The translations under genes and the position numbers were made by a program. Positions 8,184-16,667 of a stretch of DNA of 29,082 nt are shown in pieces. Positions within the stretch are counted from its first letter, which is position 1. Each line of letters begins with the position of its first letter. Location of the stretch: NCBI GenBank assembly GCA_944331815.1, contig CALVIQ010000101.1:1-29082 (forward strand), written 5' to 3'. The notes under the pieces are model-generated. The model searched no databases, was not told the DNA's origin, and worked only from the letters and a program-made list of their open reading frames with translations. The stretch comes from an uncultured Bacilli bacterium. GTDB lineage: Bacteria > Bacillota_I > Bacilli_A > RF39 > UBA660.

Positions 8184-9347
8184 ATGACGGATAATTTATT
8201 TTCACAAATAGATTTTGGACCATTAACTGAATATTTACAAAATGATGATATTACTGATATTTCGTATGGAAATAATGGACAAATTCATTTAAAAACATTA
8301 TCACAAGGTATTTTTAGAATAGAAAATCCTAATATTAATAATGCAATGATGGAAAAATTGGCTTTTCAATGTTCAAATGTAATGGGAAAATCATTTAATG
8401 CTGCACATCCTTTTTTGGATTCTGAAAGTGCTGAATTACGTATGAATTTTATTCATGATTCAGTTGCAACAAATGGAATAGCTTGTGTTATACGTAAAAC
8501 ACCTGCTAAAATAAGATTAGAAAAAGATAAAATAATTGCAGATAAATATATAACATTAGATGTTCATGATTTTTTAGTTCAATGTGTATTAGCTCATTGT
8601 AATATTATAGTTTGTGGTGAAACTGGTTCAGGTAAAACTGAGTTTGTAAAATATTTAGCATCTAAAACAAAAGATGATGAAAAGATTATAACAATAGAAG
8701 ATACATTAGAATTACATTTAGATAGGATATTTCCTCATCGAGATATAGTGGCTATGAAAACAAATAATGTTGCTTCTTATAGTGATGTATTAGTTGCTTG
8801 TATGAGACAAAATCCTAAATGGATATTACTATCTGAAGTTCGTAGTGCTGAAGCTGTAATGGCTGTTCGTAATTCTATTTCTTCAGGACATTATATTTTA
8901 TCAACAATTCATGCCGATAAAGCATCTTCTATTCCTAATCGTATGTATAGTTTGTTAGAAACAAATCAGGAAATAGATCAATTTTTAAAATCTATTTATA
9001 GATATGTTCAAATAGGTGTTTTAATAAGAGGTCGTCAAGATAAACAAACTAAACGTTTTGTTCGTGAAGTTGGTGAAGTTACAGAATTTTATGTAACAGA
9101 AGACAATGAAGCAAAATATAATGTAATTTATCGTAAAACACCAGAAGGTACTATATATAGAAAAAATCCAAGTAAATATTTAATTGATTACATTGAAGGA
9201 CAAGGTGTTATGTTGCCTAATGGATTTGTTAATCCGATGTTTGATGAAAAAAATAGTGTTAATAATAATATTAATCAACCAAATAATCAAATAAATAATA
9301 ATCTAAATTCAAATTTACAATTTGTAAGTAATAATATTACTTCATAA
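8184..9347 (+). CDS. tadA: TadA/CpaF-type secretion ATPase
   Basis: 387 residues. Walker A is GETGSGKT at 145-152 (K151). IEDTLELH follows as the Asp-box equivalent. Walker B region WILLSEVRS is at 213-221 (E218), and the His box STIHAD at 240-245 (H243). These mark a VirB11/PulE-superfamily hexameric ATPase of the CpaF type, which powers pilus subunit assembly on the cytoplasmic face. The protein is shorter than many CpaF proteins because the N-terminal domain is compact. The last 30 or so residues are almost all Asn, Gln, Ile and Ser, probably disordered. It lies between cpaB and the two T2SSF-type membrane genes, as expected for its partners. Confidence 0.92.
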   Translation: MTDNLFSQIDFGPLTEYLQNDDITDISYGNNGQIHLKTLSQGIFRIENPNINNAMMEKLAFQCSNVMGKSFNAAHPFLDSESAELRMNFIHDSVATNGIACVIRKTPAKIRLEKDKIIADKYITLDVHDFLVQCVLAHCNIIVCGETGSGKTEFVKYLASKTKDDEKIITIEDTLELHLDRIFPHRDIVAMKTNNVASYSDVLVACMRQNPKWILLSEVRSAEAVMAVRNSISSGHYILSTIHADKASSIPNRMYSLLETNQEIDQFLKSIYRYVQIGVLIRGRQDKQTKRFVREVGEVTEFYVTEDNEAKYNVIYRKTPEGTIYRKNPSKYLIDYIEGQGVMLPNGFVNPMFDEKNSVNNNINQPNNQINNNLNSNLQFVSNNITS

Positions 9348-9364
9348 TAAAAAGGAGGTATTAT

Positions 9365-10267
9365 ATGACAACTACTATATTTATAATTATAGCTATTATT
9401 TTGTTGTTCATATATGTGTATAGAATAAATACTGGTGATAGTGTTTATAAGTTTATTGCTAATCAAGCAACAACTATATATGAAAAATATGCACCATATT
9501 CATTTAAAATAGTTCGTGAAAAAGTAAAAGAATTAGGACAAGAATACACTCCAAAACAATATGCAATTCAAATAGGTGTTTTTGCGGTTGCTTCAGCAAT
9601 AGTTTCATATTTATATTTTTATAATCTTATTTGGTGTATTGTTTATATATTAGCATCAGTTTTAGTTATTCCGTATTTAGCTTATTTGCGTTGTAAAAGG
9701 CTATATAGTGAATTTATATTTGAGCAAATTCAAGTTTATACTACTAATACTATTATGGAATTTGCTACAACACAAAGTTTTGTAAAATCGCTTGAAGGTG
9801 TTTATGAATCTGGTGTTTTAGAAGATCCAGTAAAAAGTGATATTAAAACTATGATAGATATGGCATATAGAAATGGTACTATAGATGAATCTATTAATTT
9901 TATGAATGAAAAATATGATTATTATATAGTAAAAAATATGCATCAATTGTTTTATCAAATAACTAATGAAGGTGCACGTGATGCATCTGAATCATTAGAA
10001 AATATGTCACAAGACATCGACATGCTTGTTGAAGGTGTTTATAGAGATAGAATAGATAGAGCAATATTTCATAAAAAGTTTTTACAATTTGGTATTGTTT
10101 TGTATTTAATGGTAATGTTAGTTCAATTTTTATTAGGCACAGAAACCTATATAGAAATGTTAAAAATTTGGTACGTTCAACTCTTATTACACATAATTAT
10201 CTTAATTAATACTTATTTTTTATTATCAGGTGAAAAATTTTATAATGAGAATGTAGGTGCTGAATAA
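9365..10267 (+). CDS. tadB: TadB-like pilus platform protein (T2SSF type)
   Basis: 300 residues. Hydrophobic segments lie near 1-20, 68-88, 90-110, 236-256 and 264-286. The helical cytoplasmic stretch between (about 120-235) has the type II secretion F pattern of two helical hairpins. TadB/TadC proteins form the inner-membrane platform on which the TadA ATPase acts. The AAAGGAGG ribosome site is strong. The stop overlaps the next start by one base (TAATG). Assignment to TadB rather than TadC follows gene order, not a diagnostic residue. Confidence 0.75.
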   Translation: MTTTIFIIIAIILLFIYVYRINTGDSVYKFIANQATTIYEKYAPYSFKIVREKVKELGQEYTPKQYAIQIGVFAVASAIVSYLYFYNLIWCIVYILASVLVIPYLAYLRCKRLYSEFIFEQIQVYTTNTIMEFATTQSFVKSLEGVYESGVLEDPVKSDIKTMIDMAYRNGTIDESINFMNEKYDYYIVKNMHQLFYQITNEGARDASESLENMSQDIDMLVEGVYRDRIDRAIFHKKFLQFGIVLYLMVMLVQFLLGTETYIEMLKIWYVQLLLHIIILINTYFLLSGEKFYNENVGAE

Positions 10268-11049
10268 TGATATTTTTATTTATAACTTTTATAGTATTTT
10301 TTATATTTATTTATAATAAGATAATAGAACCAAATCAATTTATAAAAGAAACTCAACCATTATTTAAATTTTTATTAGAATCAGATTATGAATTTTTATT
10401 AAAATTAAAATATGGAACTGATATTGATGTTAACAAAATGTTTGGACAAAGAATAAGAAATGGTTTAATTGCAATGGTTGTTATGTTTTTCTTATTCCTT
10501 TCTCAAATGCAATTTATTTATGTTTTATTTAGTGTTATAGTAGGTTTTGTTGTATTTAAACAACCATATTCATCTTTAAAATCATATTATAAAAGAAATT
10601 TACATCATATAAATTTAATGTTACCATATTATTTAAAAAGCTTGGAAATTTTAGTTCAACATTATACAGTACCAATTGCTTTATCAAGATCTATTGAACA
10701 AGCACCCGATATTTTTAAACCGGGGTTACGAAGTTTAGTCTCTAAAATTGAAGCAGGAGATATGACTGTTGAGCCATATATGGATTTTGCTAAAGAGTAT
10801 CCTGTTAGAGATTCTATGAGAATGATGAGATTATTATATCGTTTAAGTCTTGGAAATCAAGATAGAAAACAAGAGCAATTGATGATGTTTTCTAGGACTG
10901 TTTCAAATTTACAAAATAAATCTCGTGAACAAAAATATGCAGAAAGATTAGAAGCAATGGAAAAAAGAACCATGATTATGTTATTTGTAACTGGTGGAGG
11001 AATAATGTTATTATTATTATTATCAATGATGATGATGATGAACTATTGA
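10267..11049 (+). CDS. tadC: TadC-like pilus platform protein (T2SSF type)
   Basis: 260 residues. Hydrophobic segments lie near 1-15, 66-102 and 236-258. A T2SSF-like helical region includes LPYYLKSLEILVQ and LSRSIEQAP, typical of TadC. The C-terminal helix is Met- and Leu-rich. It overlaps the previous gene by one base and probably forms a heteromeric platform with it. The pilin promoter overlaps its last codons. Confidence 0.75.
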   Translation: MIFLFITFIVFFIFIYNKIIEPNQFIKETQPLFKFLLESDYEFLLKLKYGTDIDVNKMFGQRIRNGLIAMVVMFFLFLSQMQFIYVLFSVIVGFVVFKQPYSSLKSYYKRNLHHINLMLPYYLKSLEILVQHYTVPIALSRSIEQAPDIFKPGLRSLVSKIEAGDMTVEPYMDFAKEYPVRDSMRMMRLLYRLSLGNQDRKQEQLMMFSRTVSNLQNKSREQKYAERLEAMEKRTMIMLFVTGGGIMLLLLLSMMMMMNY

Positions 11050-11075
11050 TAAAATTGATAAAAATGTGTTATAAT
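11046..11075 (+). promoter_or_regulatory. Dedicated promoter of the pilin-like gene
   Basis: TTGATA (11046-11051), 18 bases, TATAAT (11070-11075), with TG one base upstream of the -10 (TGTTATAAT). It overlaps the tadC stop. It would let the small pilin gene be expressed above the machinery genes. Confidence 0.6.
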
Positions 11076-11107
11076 ATATTTGTAAGTAGAGATAAGGTGG
11101 TGAAATA

Positions 11108-11347
11108 ATGAAAGAAGCTGCAGGAGAAGCAAATATGACAGTTATTACAATTATTTTAATTGGTGTTATTGCAGCCATTGCTATTCCACTTGTTACTTCA
11201 TTAATGTCAAATACAGCAAAAAGAACTTGTTGTACTGATAATGGTGGAGTTTGGAAAGGTGGAGCTTGTACTGAAGGAAGTAATAATCAAAATTTATTTA
11301 ATGAAGAAAATTACAATAAGTGCGTTCAAGACGCTTCAGCTAACTAA
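11108..11347 (+). CDS. Small Flp/type IV-like pilin candidate
   Basis: 79 residues. MKEAAG is followed by EANMT and then a strong hydrophobic helix (about 11-32, including IGVIAAIAIPLV). A short Cys-containing tail follows (CC near 40-41, then GGVWKGGAC, then NKC). The size, N-terminal helix and position right after tadABC fit the major pilin. Gly6 just before the charged residue and helix could be the prepilin-peptidase site, but the exact Flp motif (G then E five residues on, then Y) is not present. It has a private promoter and a strong 3' hairpin, suggesting high expression. GGTGGTG precedes the ATG. Confidence 0.7.
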   Translation: MKEAAGEANMTVITIILIGVIAAIAIPLVTSLMSNTAKRTCCTDNGGVWKGGACTEGSNNQNLFNEENYNKCVQDASAN

Positions 11348-11379
11348 TAAAATACAAATTTAATTTGTATTTTATTTTT
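11347..11379 (+). terminator. Strong hairpin after the pilin gene
   Basis: A perfect 13-bp stem (11347-11359 with 11363-11375), a three-base loop, then further T. It begins at the last base of the pilin stop codon. It would terminate or attenuate transcription before the YfhO gene and could shield the pilin mRNA 3' end. Confidence 0.75.
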
Positions 11380-11398
11380 AAATAATGGTGGTGATAAA

Positions 11399-13792
11399 AT
11401 GAAAAAATATATTCTTTCTTTTTTTATACCAATAATTATTTTAATATTATCATTTTTTTATAATGATTTTTTTTCAAAATCTATTTTAATAAGTGATTTA
11501 AGTTCACAATACTATCATTTTTTATATAAATTTATTGAAATTATAAATGGAAATGGTAATTTATTTTATACATTTGATTTTGGATTAGGAACATCTATGT
11601 ATAGCATATTTGTATATTATTTAATGTCGTTATCTAATATTTTTTTATTTTTTTTCTCAGTTGAAAAATTATATTTGTATATAGTTTTAATTATAATAGT
11701 CAAAATAGGTTTATGTGGGTTAACTATGTACCAATTTTTAAAATATCATTTTAAAAATAATTATTTAATAATTTTTTCTACATCATATGCTTTATCAACA
11801 TTTATATTATCTAATTATTTTCAAATAATGTGGCTTGATAATTATGTTTTAGCACCTTTAGTTTTTTTAGGTATAGATAAAATAATTGATAAAGATAAAC
11901 CTTTATTATATGAGATAACATTGTTTTTATCTATTTTAAATAATTATTATATGGGATTTATTTTATGTTTGTTTTCTGCTATATATTATTTATATAAGTG
12001 TTTTATAAAAAATAAAAAATTACTAAATATAAAGACATTTATAATATCATCTTTTTTAAGTGGTATGATGACAATGTTTACTCATTTAATTGCCTTAAAA
12101 GAAATATTGGATTTGAATAGAATAAATAAATTTGAATTGGGGTTTAATACTGATTTTTCAAAAGTTATTTCAAGTTTTTTTATTGGTAATGATATGGAGT
12201 CAATAGTTAATTATACTTACCCAAAATTATATATAGGAATATTAATGTTGTTTCTTTTGTTTGTATATTTTTTTAATCAAAAAATAAGTAAAAAAGAAAA
12301 AAAAATTACTATTTTTCTATTAATTTTGTTTTTAAATATATTGATATTTAAACCACTAAATACTATTTTCCATTCTTTTTCTTCACCAATTGGTTTTAAT
12401 TTTAGATATGTATATTTAATAAATATATTTTTAATATATTTGTCTTGTAAAAGTTTTGAAAATATAAATGGTGTACCGAAAATTTATAAGCTGATTTATA
12501 TATATGTTTTTTTTATTTTATGTTTTATAGTTTTTATAACTGCACGCAATAATATTTATTTTATAATATTAAGTTTAATATTTGCTATTATATATTCGCT
12601 AATGTTTTATTTTTCAAAAACACAAAAAATTATTTATATAATTTTCTTTTTAGAAATTATTATAAATTCAATATATGTATATAACAATTTTGACACATTA
12701 GAATCTAAAGAACAAATAATTAATTCTAAAATTCTAAATATTGTAAATAATATTAAGGAAAATGAATCTTCTATTTTTTATCGTATGGATTTATTAAATT
12801 TAAAAATGAAAACTAATGATAATTTATTTTATGATTATTATTCTGCTTCTACTTGGTTATCGACTATAAAGTATAGTGAATTACAATTTTTAAAGAAAAT
12901 ATCTTATAATACTGGAATTAATTCTTATCATTTCAAAAATAGTGATATAATGAATTCAATTTTAGGAATAAAATATTATGCTGATATAAAAAGTAATGAT
13001 GAATTAATATATACTTATGATGAAATGAATATATATAAAAATAATAATGCCTCAAATTTAGGCTTTATAGTAGATGATTCTTCAAAAGAAAAATTAGTGT
13101 GTAGTGATTCATTTAAATGTCAAGAAAAAATTTTAAATATGATGACTAATGATAATACTCAAATTTATAATGAATTAGATGTTGCGCAAAATAGCAATAT
13201 TGAGTATACAATAAAAGATAATAGTGATATATACATATATTTTGAAGCAAAATATGAAAATGAAACGGATTTTCAAATACTAATAAATGATAAAATTATA
13301 TGGGATTCAAGTAGTTATGTTTATGATATCGAAAATATTATAAAATTAGATGGGGTATTAGAAAACAAATATAAAATTGGTGATAAAATAAAGATACAAA
13401 TTAATGATAATGCTAAATCTTTGTATGATGTAAAAATCAAATTGTATAATTACAATTATAGTGTTTATGTAAATAAAATAAATAAGTTAAAACAAAATCA
13501 ATTAAATTTAATTGATTTTAAAGATAACTATATAAAAGGAACGATTGAAGGAAATGGAATACTATTTTTATCAATACCTTATAGTGAATATTGGAACATT
13601 TATATTGATGGAACTAAAGTTGAAACAGTTAAATTATTTGATGCATTTTTAGGTGTTGATATTCCTGATGGTGAACACACAATTGAATTAATATATAAAA
13701 TAGATACATTTAAGTATGGTATTACAATAAGTATTATTTCTACTATAATTTTTATATTTTATAATTATAAAAAATATTGCTTTAGAAAATAA
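11399..13792 (+). CDS. YfhO-family membrane protein
   Basis: 797 residues. A polytopic N-terminal half (about 12 hydrophobic segments to residue 430) carries family-like stretches such as SDLSSQYYHF and FDFGLGTSMYS. A soluble outer domain (about 440-775) includes PYSEYWNIYIDG and DGEHTIELIYK, and a final helix precedes a basic tail. This is the YfhO layout, related to GT-C glycosyltransferases that use lipid-linked sugars. In Bacillus and Listeria YfhO takes part in glycosylation of teichoic acids. Placed inside the pilus block, it may glycosylate a surface subunit; that is inference. GGTGGTG precedes ATG 11399. Confidence 0.8.
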   Translation: MKKYILSFFIPIIILILSFFYNDFFSKSILISDLSSQYYHFLYKFIEIINGNGNLFYTFDFGLGTSMYSIFVYYLMSLSNIFLFFFSVEKLYLYIVLIIIVKIGLCGLTMYQFLKYHFKNNYLIIFSTSYALSTFILSNYFQIMWLDNYVLAPLVFLGIDKIIDKDKPLLYEITLFLSILNNYYMGFILCLFSAIYYLYKCFIKNKKLLNIKTFIISSFLSGMMTMFTHLIALKEILDLNRINKFELGFNTDFSKVISSFFIGNDMESIVNYTYPKLYIGILMLFLLFVYFFNQKISKKEKKITIFLLILFLNILIFKPLNTIFHSFSSPIGFNFRYVYLINIFLIYLSCKSFENINGVPKIYKLIYIYVFFILCFIVFITARNNIYFIILSLIFAIIYSLMFYFSKTQKIIYIIFFLEIIINSIYVYNNFDTLESKEQIINSKILNIVNNIKENESSIFYRMDLLNLKMKTNDNLFYDYYSASTWLSTIKYSELQFLKKISYNTGINSYHFKNSDIMNSILGIKYYADIKSNDELIYTYDEMNIYKNNNASNLGFIVDDSSKEKLVCSDSFKCQEKILNMMTNDNTQIYNELDVAQNSNIEYTIKDNSDIYIYFEAKYENETDFQILINDKIIWDSSSYVYDIENIIKLDGVLENKYKIGDKIKIQINDNAKSLYDVKIKLYNYNYSVYVNKINKLKQNQLNLIDFKDNYIKGTIEGNGILFLSIPYSEYWNIYIDGTKVETVKLFDAFLGVDIPDGEHTIELIYKIDTFKYGITISIISTIIFIFYNYKKYCFRK

Positions 13793-13805
13793 AATATAGT
13801 ATAAT
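13777..13805 (+). promoter_or_regulatory. Promoter of the TadE-like pair
   Basis: TTGCTT (13777-13782), 17 bases, TATAAT (13800-13805), overlapping the end of the yfhO gene and about 28 bases before ATG 13834. Confidence 0.5.
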
Positions 13806-13833
13806 ATATCTTATAAGCAAGGTAGGTGTAAAA

Positions 13834-14277
13834 ATGGGAAGTTCAATAGGTCATACCTTTTTATATAATTTGATTATTCTTTTTATAATTATAATTTTTG
13901 CATTTATTTCAGGAACATTAAGTTATTATAAAGCTTTTAAAGTTAATAATAGAATAGTTCATGCTATAGAAAAGTTTGAAGGATATAATGATAAATCTAA
14001 AGAAGAAATAGATAGAGTATTGTATAGTTTAGGATATTCTACAGAAAGTGCAAATTGCAGTGATGAATACAAAAATATGTATTTTGTTAATTCATTAGGT
14101 TATAATTATAATTATTGTGTTTATATAGAAACAGAAAATCCACAAAAAAATACATATTATTCTTATGGTGTTTTGACATATATGAAATTAGATTTACCAA
14201 TAATAAACATTTTGAATATTCCTGTTTTTACAAGAACTAATAAAATTTATAAGTTTACATCTACTGATCCATTATAA
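13834..14277 (+). CDS. Single-helix pilin-like protein, paralogue 1
   Basis: 147 residues. MGSSIG precedes a strong hydrophobic helix (about 8-32), then a soluble domain. It is a paralogue of the next gene: both have FKV-N-(K/R)I, an acidic EGYND motif, a following IDxxL and a GY. The layout is that of a TadE-type minor pilin. The soluble domain has Cys residues (NCSDE, YNYCVY) at places matched in the paralogue (RQCEE, YRYCVY). Function inferred from neighbours only. Confidence 0.55.
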   Translation: MGSSIGHTFLYNLIILFIIIIFAFISGTLSYYKAFKVNNRIVHAIEKFEGYNDKSKEEIDRVLYSLGYSTESANCSDEYKNMYFVNSLGYNYNYCVYIETENPQKNTYYSYGVLTYMKLDLPIINILNIPVFTRTNKIYKFTSTDPL

Positions 14278-14300
14278 TAATTTAAAAATCGGAGGTAATT

Positions 14301-14729
14301 ATGAAAGAAGCAATTGGAACCTCTATGGTGTTTAATTTAATTTTGATTTTTACAGGTGTTTTTATTGCACTATTAGTTGGATCTTTAGCTTATTCAAAAG
14401 GATTCAAAGTAAGAAACAAGATAATTGATTTAATAGAGAGAAATGAAGGATATAATGATACTGCAAAATTGCAAATAGATCAAAATTTATCTGATATAGG
14501 ATATTATTTGGCAATTAATAGACAATGTGAAGAAAGAGATGGAGCACAACCTATTGATAATGATAGTCCATATAGATATTGCGTATATGAATATACTACA
14601 TCTAAGGGAAAGTATTATGGAGTACAAGTTTTTATTCATTTTGATTTTCCTCTTATAGGCAATTTTATCGAAATACCATTATATGGTGAATCAAGAATTT
14701 TATTTGAAAAAAATGAGGTGGAAGGATAA
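14301..14729 (+). CDS. Single-helix pilin-like protein, paralogue 2
   Basis: 142 residues. MKEAIG begins like the main pilin candidate (MKEAAG), followed by a hydrophobic helix (about 10-30) and a soluble domain paralogous to the upstream protein (GYND, QID, GY, RYCVYEY, FPLIGN matching LPIINI). A matched pair of Cys (about 74 and 94) could form a disulfide. The stop overlaps the next start by one base. GGAGG precedes the ATG. Confidence 0.55.
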   Translation: MKEAIGTSMVFNLILIFTGVFIALLVGSLAYSKGFKVRNKIIDLIERNEGYNDTAKLQIDQNLSDIGYYLAINRQCEERDGAQPIDNDSPYRYCVYEYTTSKGKYYGVQVFIHFDFPLIGNFIEIPLYGESRILFEKNEVEG

Positions 14730-15715
14730 TGAATGTAATAATATGTAATAAAAGAAAAGAATTATTAACTGAATTAAATATTGATATTATAAAATCACTT
14801 GAGGGTCAATATGATGTTGAACAAATAATTGAAATGTTTAAAAATTTTTATTATCAAAGAATGATATTAGATATTACAGCATTAAAAGATTATACAGACA
14901 TAAAGACATTACAAAAATTATCAATTTCTTTAGATATGGAAAAAGTAATTTTGTTATTAGATGATACTGAGGAATCATCATCTCCAAATTATTTATCAAA
15001 ACTTATATCTATGGGAATATATAATTTTACTAGAAATATTGAAGGAATTTTATATTTATATAATAATCCGAATAGTTATCGTGACGTTGCTCAATATCAT
15101 CAGCTAGATACAAGTGATGAAACTCAAGTTGTTTATCATGATGCAGAAGTTAATTATTGTAGAATAATTGGAATAAAAAGTCTTACTGATGGAGCTGGGG
15201 CTACAACATTTTGTTATATGATGGTTAAACAGCTAAAGAAAAATTATAATGTAATTGGTGTTGAAGTTGATGATAATCAATTTAATTATTTTAATGATAA
15301 ATCATTATATAGTGTTTCTAATCGTGATTTAGGAAAATTTATTGAAAAACATAATGATAAAGATGCAATTATAGTTGATATAAATAATAATCAAGCTGCA
15401 CTTGGAATGGTTCAAGAAGTAATTTATCTAGTTGAACCATCAACTATAAAATTAAATCGATTAATGAATATCAAAAGAAATATTTTTAATGAACTTTCAG
15501 GAAGAAAAATAATTTTAAATAAAAGTTTATTAAATTCTAAAGATGTTTTAGAACTTCAATATGAGGCAAAATCTAAATTTTTCTTTAATATGCCACCATT
15601 AAATGAACGAGATAACAATATTGCAATTATGGATACTTTTTTATCAAAATTAGGTTTTACAAAGCAACAAACTGAAGAAACAGAAAAAAGAAAGAAAATA
15701 TTAGGTTTGTTCTAG
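14729..15715 (+). CDS. tadZ: TadZ/CpaE-like protein with degenerate P-loop
   Basis: 328 residues. An N-terminal receiver-like region (about 1-125) is followed by a MinD/ParA-type domain beginning IIGIKSLTDGAGATTF. In MinD-type P-loops the motif is KGGxGKTT; here residues 153-160 are TDGAGATT, with both lysines replaced, so ATP hydrolysis is doubtful. AIIVDINNN (about 210) matches the Walker B strand. TadZ/CpaE proteins localise the Tad machine to a site in the cell and often have altered P-loops. Position between pilin-like genes supports this. Starts on the stop of the previous gene. Confidence 0.7.
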   Translation: MNVIICNKRKELLTELNIDIIKSLEGQYDVEQIIEMFKNFYYQRMILDITALKDYTDIKTLQKLSISLDMEKVILLLDDTEESSSPNYLSKLISMGIYNFTRNIEGILYLYNNPNSYRDVAQYHQLDTSDETQVVYHDAEVNYCRIIGIKSLTDGAGATTFCYMMVKQLKKNYNVIGVEVDDNQFNYFNDKSLYSVSNRDLGKFIEKHNDKDAIIVDINNNQAALGMVQEVIYLVEPSTIKLNRLMNIKRNIFNELSGRKIILNKSLLNSKDVLELQYEAKSKFFFNMPPLNERDNNIAIMDTFLSKLGFTKQQTEETEKRKKILGLF

Positions 15716-15722
15716 GTGAATT

Positions 15723-16223
15723 ATGAAGAAATATTTAATTATTCTATTGTTATTTAGTTTTGTTTTTCAAACAAATAAAATTTTTGCAATTTCATGTGAC
15801 GAATGTAGTCAATATGCATCAGGTACAACAGAATACAATAATTGCATAAATAATTGTGAAGAAGAAATTATAACAGAATCTAATTCTTATCCTAAAATTC
15901 AATGTGGTGATACTAAAGTTCCATATGTTGCAGCTCAAATAACAAGTACTATTGTTTTGGCAATTCAAGTAATTGTACCAGTAATAATTATTTTATTGGG
16001 TATGCTTGATTTTGCTAAAGCTGTAATGGCACAAAAGGAAGATGAAATAAAAAAAGGTAGTCAAACTTTTTTCAAAAGGTTATTTATTGGAATATGTGTT
16101 TTTTTAGTATTTGTTTTAATTAAATTAATTATAAGTATACCTGCATCTTCAACTATGAACGATAGCGCATGGGATTGTGTAGATTGCTTTATAAATAAAA
16201 GCAATTGTCATATAATCAATTAA
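15723..16223 (+). CDS. VirB2/TrbC-like two-helix protein, divergent copy with signal peptide
   Basis: 166 residues. Signal peptide (MKKYLIILLLFSFVF, cut near IFA at about 23), then a Cys-rich outer stretch (CDEC, CINNC, CG). A hydrophobic hairpin follows: helix about 63-85, a basic loop holding KAVMAQKEDEIKKG, helix about 110-132. The tail contains CVDCF and a last Cys. The two-helix hairpin with a charged loop inside and both ends outside is the VirB2/TrbC pilin layout of type IV secretion. Two closer paralogues follow. GGTGA precedes ATG 15723. Confidence 0.6.
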   Translation: MKKYLIILLLFSFVFQTNKIFAISCDECSQYASGTTEYNNCINNCEEEIITESNSYPKIQCGDTKVPYVAAQITSTIVLAIQVIVPVIIILLGMLDFAKAVMAQKEDEIKKGSQTFFKRLFIGICVFLVFVLIKLIISIPASSTMNDSAWDCVDCFINKSNCHIIN

Positions 16224-16226
16224 TTA

Positions 16227-16255
16227 TTGACAAAATTATAAAAAAAATGTATAAT
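16227..16255 (+). promoter_or_regulatory. Consensus promoter for the VirB2-like pair
   Basis: TTGACA (16227-16232), exactly 17 bases, TATAAT (16250-16255). This is a perfect sigma-A consensus, the only one I found in the window, and lies 23 bases before ATG 16279. Confidence 0.75.
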
Positions 16256-16278
16256 CAGTTTTAGATGGGAGAGGTTTT

Positions 16279-16641
16279 ATGTTTACATTAATGAAATTAT
16301 CATGTGGTGGTTCAATAGCTTTAGATGTTAATGAAATGATACCGCAATTAACTAGTACACTTATAACTCTTATTAAAGTAGGAGTACCAATTTTATTAAT
16401 CGTATTTGGAATGCTAGATTTAGGAAAAGCTGTAATGGCACAAAAAGAAGACGAAATAAAAAAAGGATGGCAAACATTTATTAAAAGAATAGTAGCTGCT
16501 GCAGTTGTTTTCTTAGTAATATTTATAGTTCAAATAGTATTTAGTTTAGTTGCTGGTAATGATAAAAAAGATAGTATTTGGCATTGTGTAGATTGTTTTG
16601 TAAATAATGATTGTGAAAATGCTCAAAATGATACTAAATAA
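16279..16641 (+). CDS. VirB2/TrbC-like two-helix protein, copy A
   Basis: 120 residues without a cleavable signal peptide. Short outer N-terminus with SCGGS, helix 1 (about 25-48), basic loop KAVMAQKEDEIKKGWQTF, helix 2 (about 70-93), then an outer tail with CVDCF and a final Cys. The positive charges after helix 1 predict both ends outside, as in VirB2. It lies behind a perfect consensus promoter, so it may be an abundant subunit. Its core is almost identical in DNA to the next gene. GGGAGAGG precedes the ATG. Confidence 0.65.
   Translation: MFTLMKLSCGGSIALDVNEMIPQLTSTLITLIKVGVPILLIVFGMLDLGKAVMAQKEDEIKKGWQTFIKRIVAAAVVFLVIFIVQIVFSLVAGNDKKDSIWHCVDCFVNNDCENAQNDTK
16345..16553 (+). repeat. 209-bp near-identical direct repeat, copy A
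   Basis: Matches 16740-16948 at offset 395 with 5 mismatches by my alignment and no gaps. The first 101 bases (16345-16445) are identical. It covers both helices and the loop of the VirB2-like protein; flanking sequence diverges sharply. Confidence 0.9.
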
Positions 16642-16667
16642 TTAGTTGTAATTGAAAGGTGATCAAT

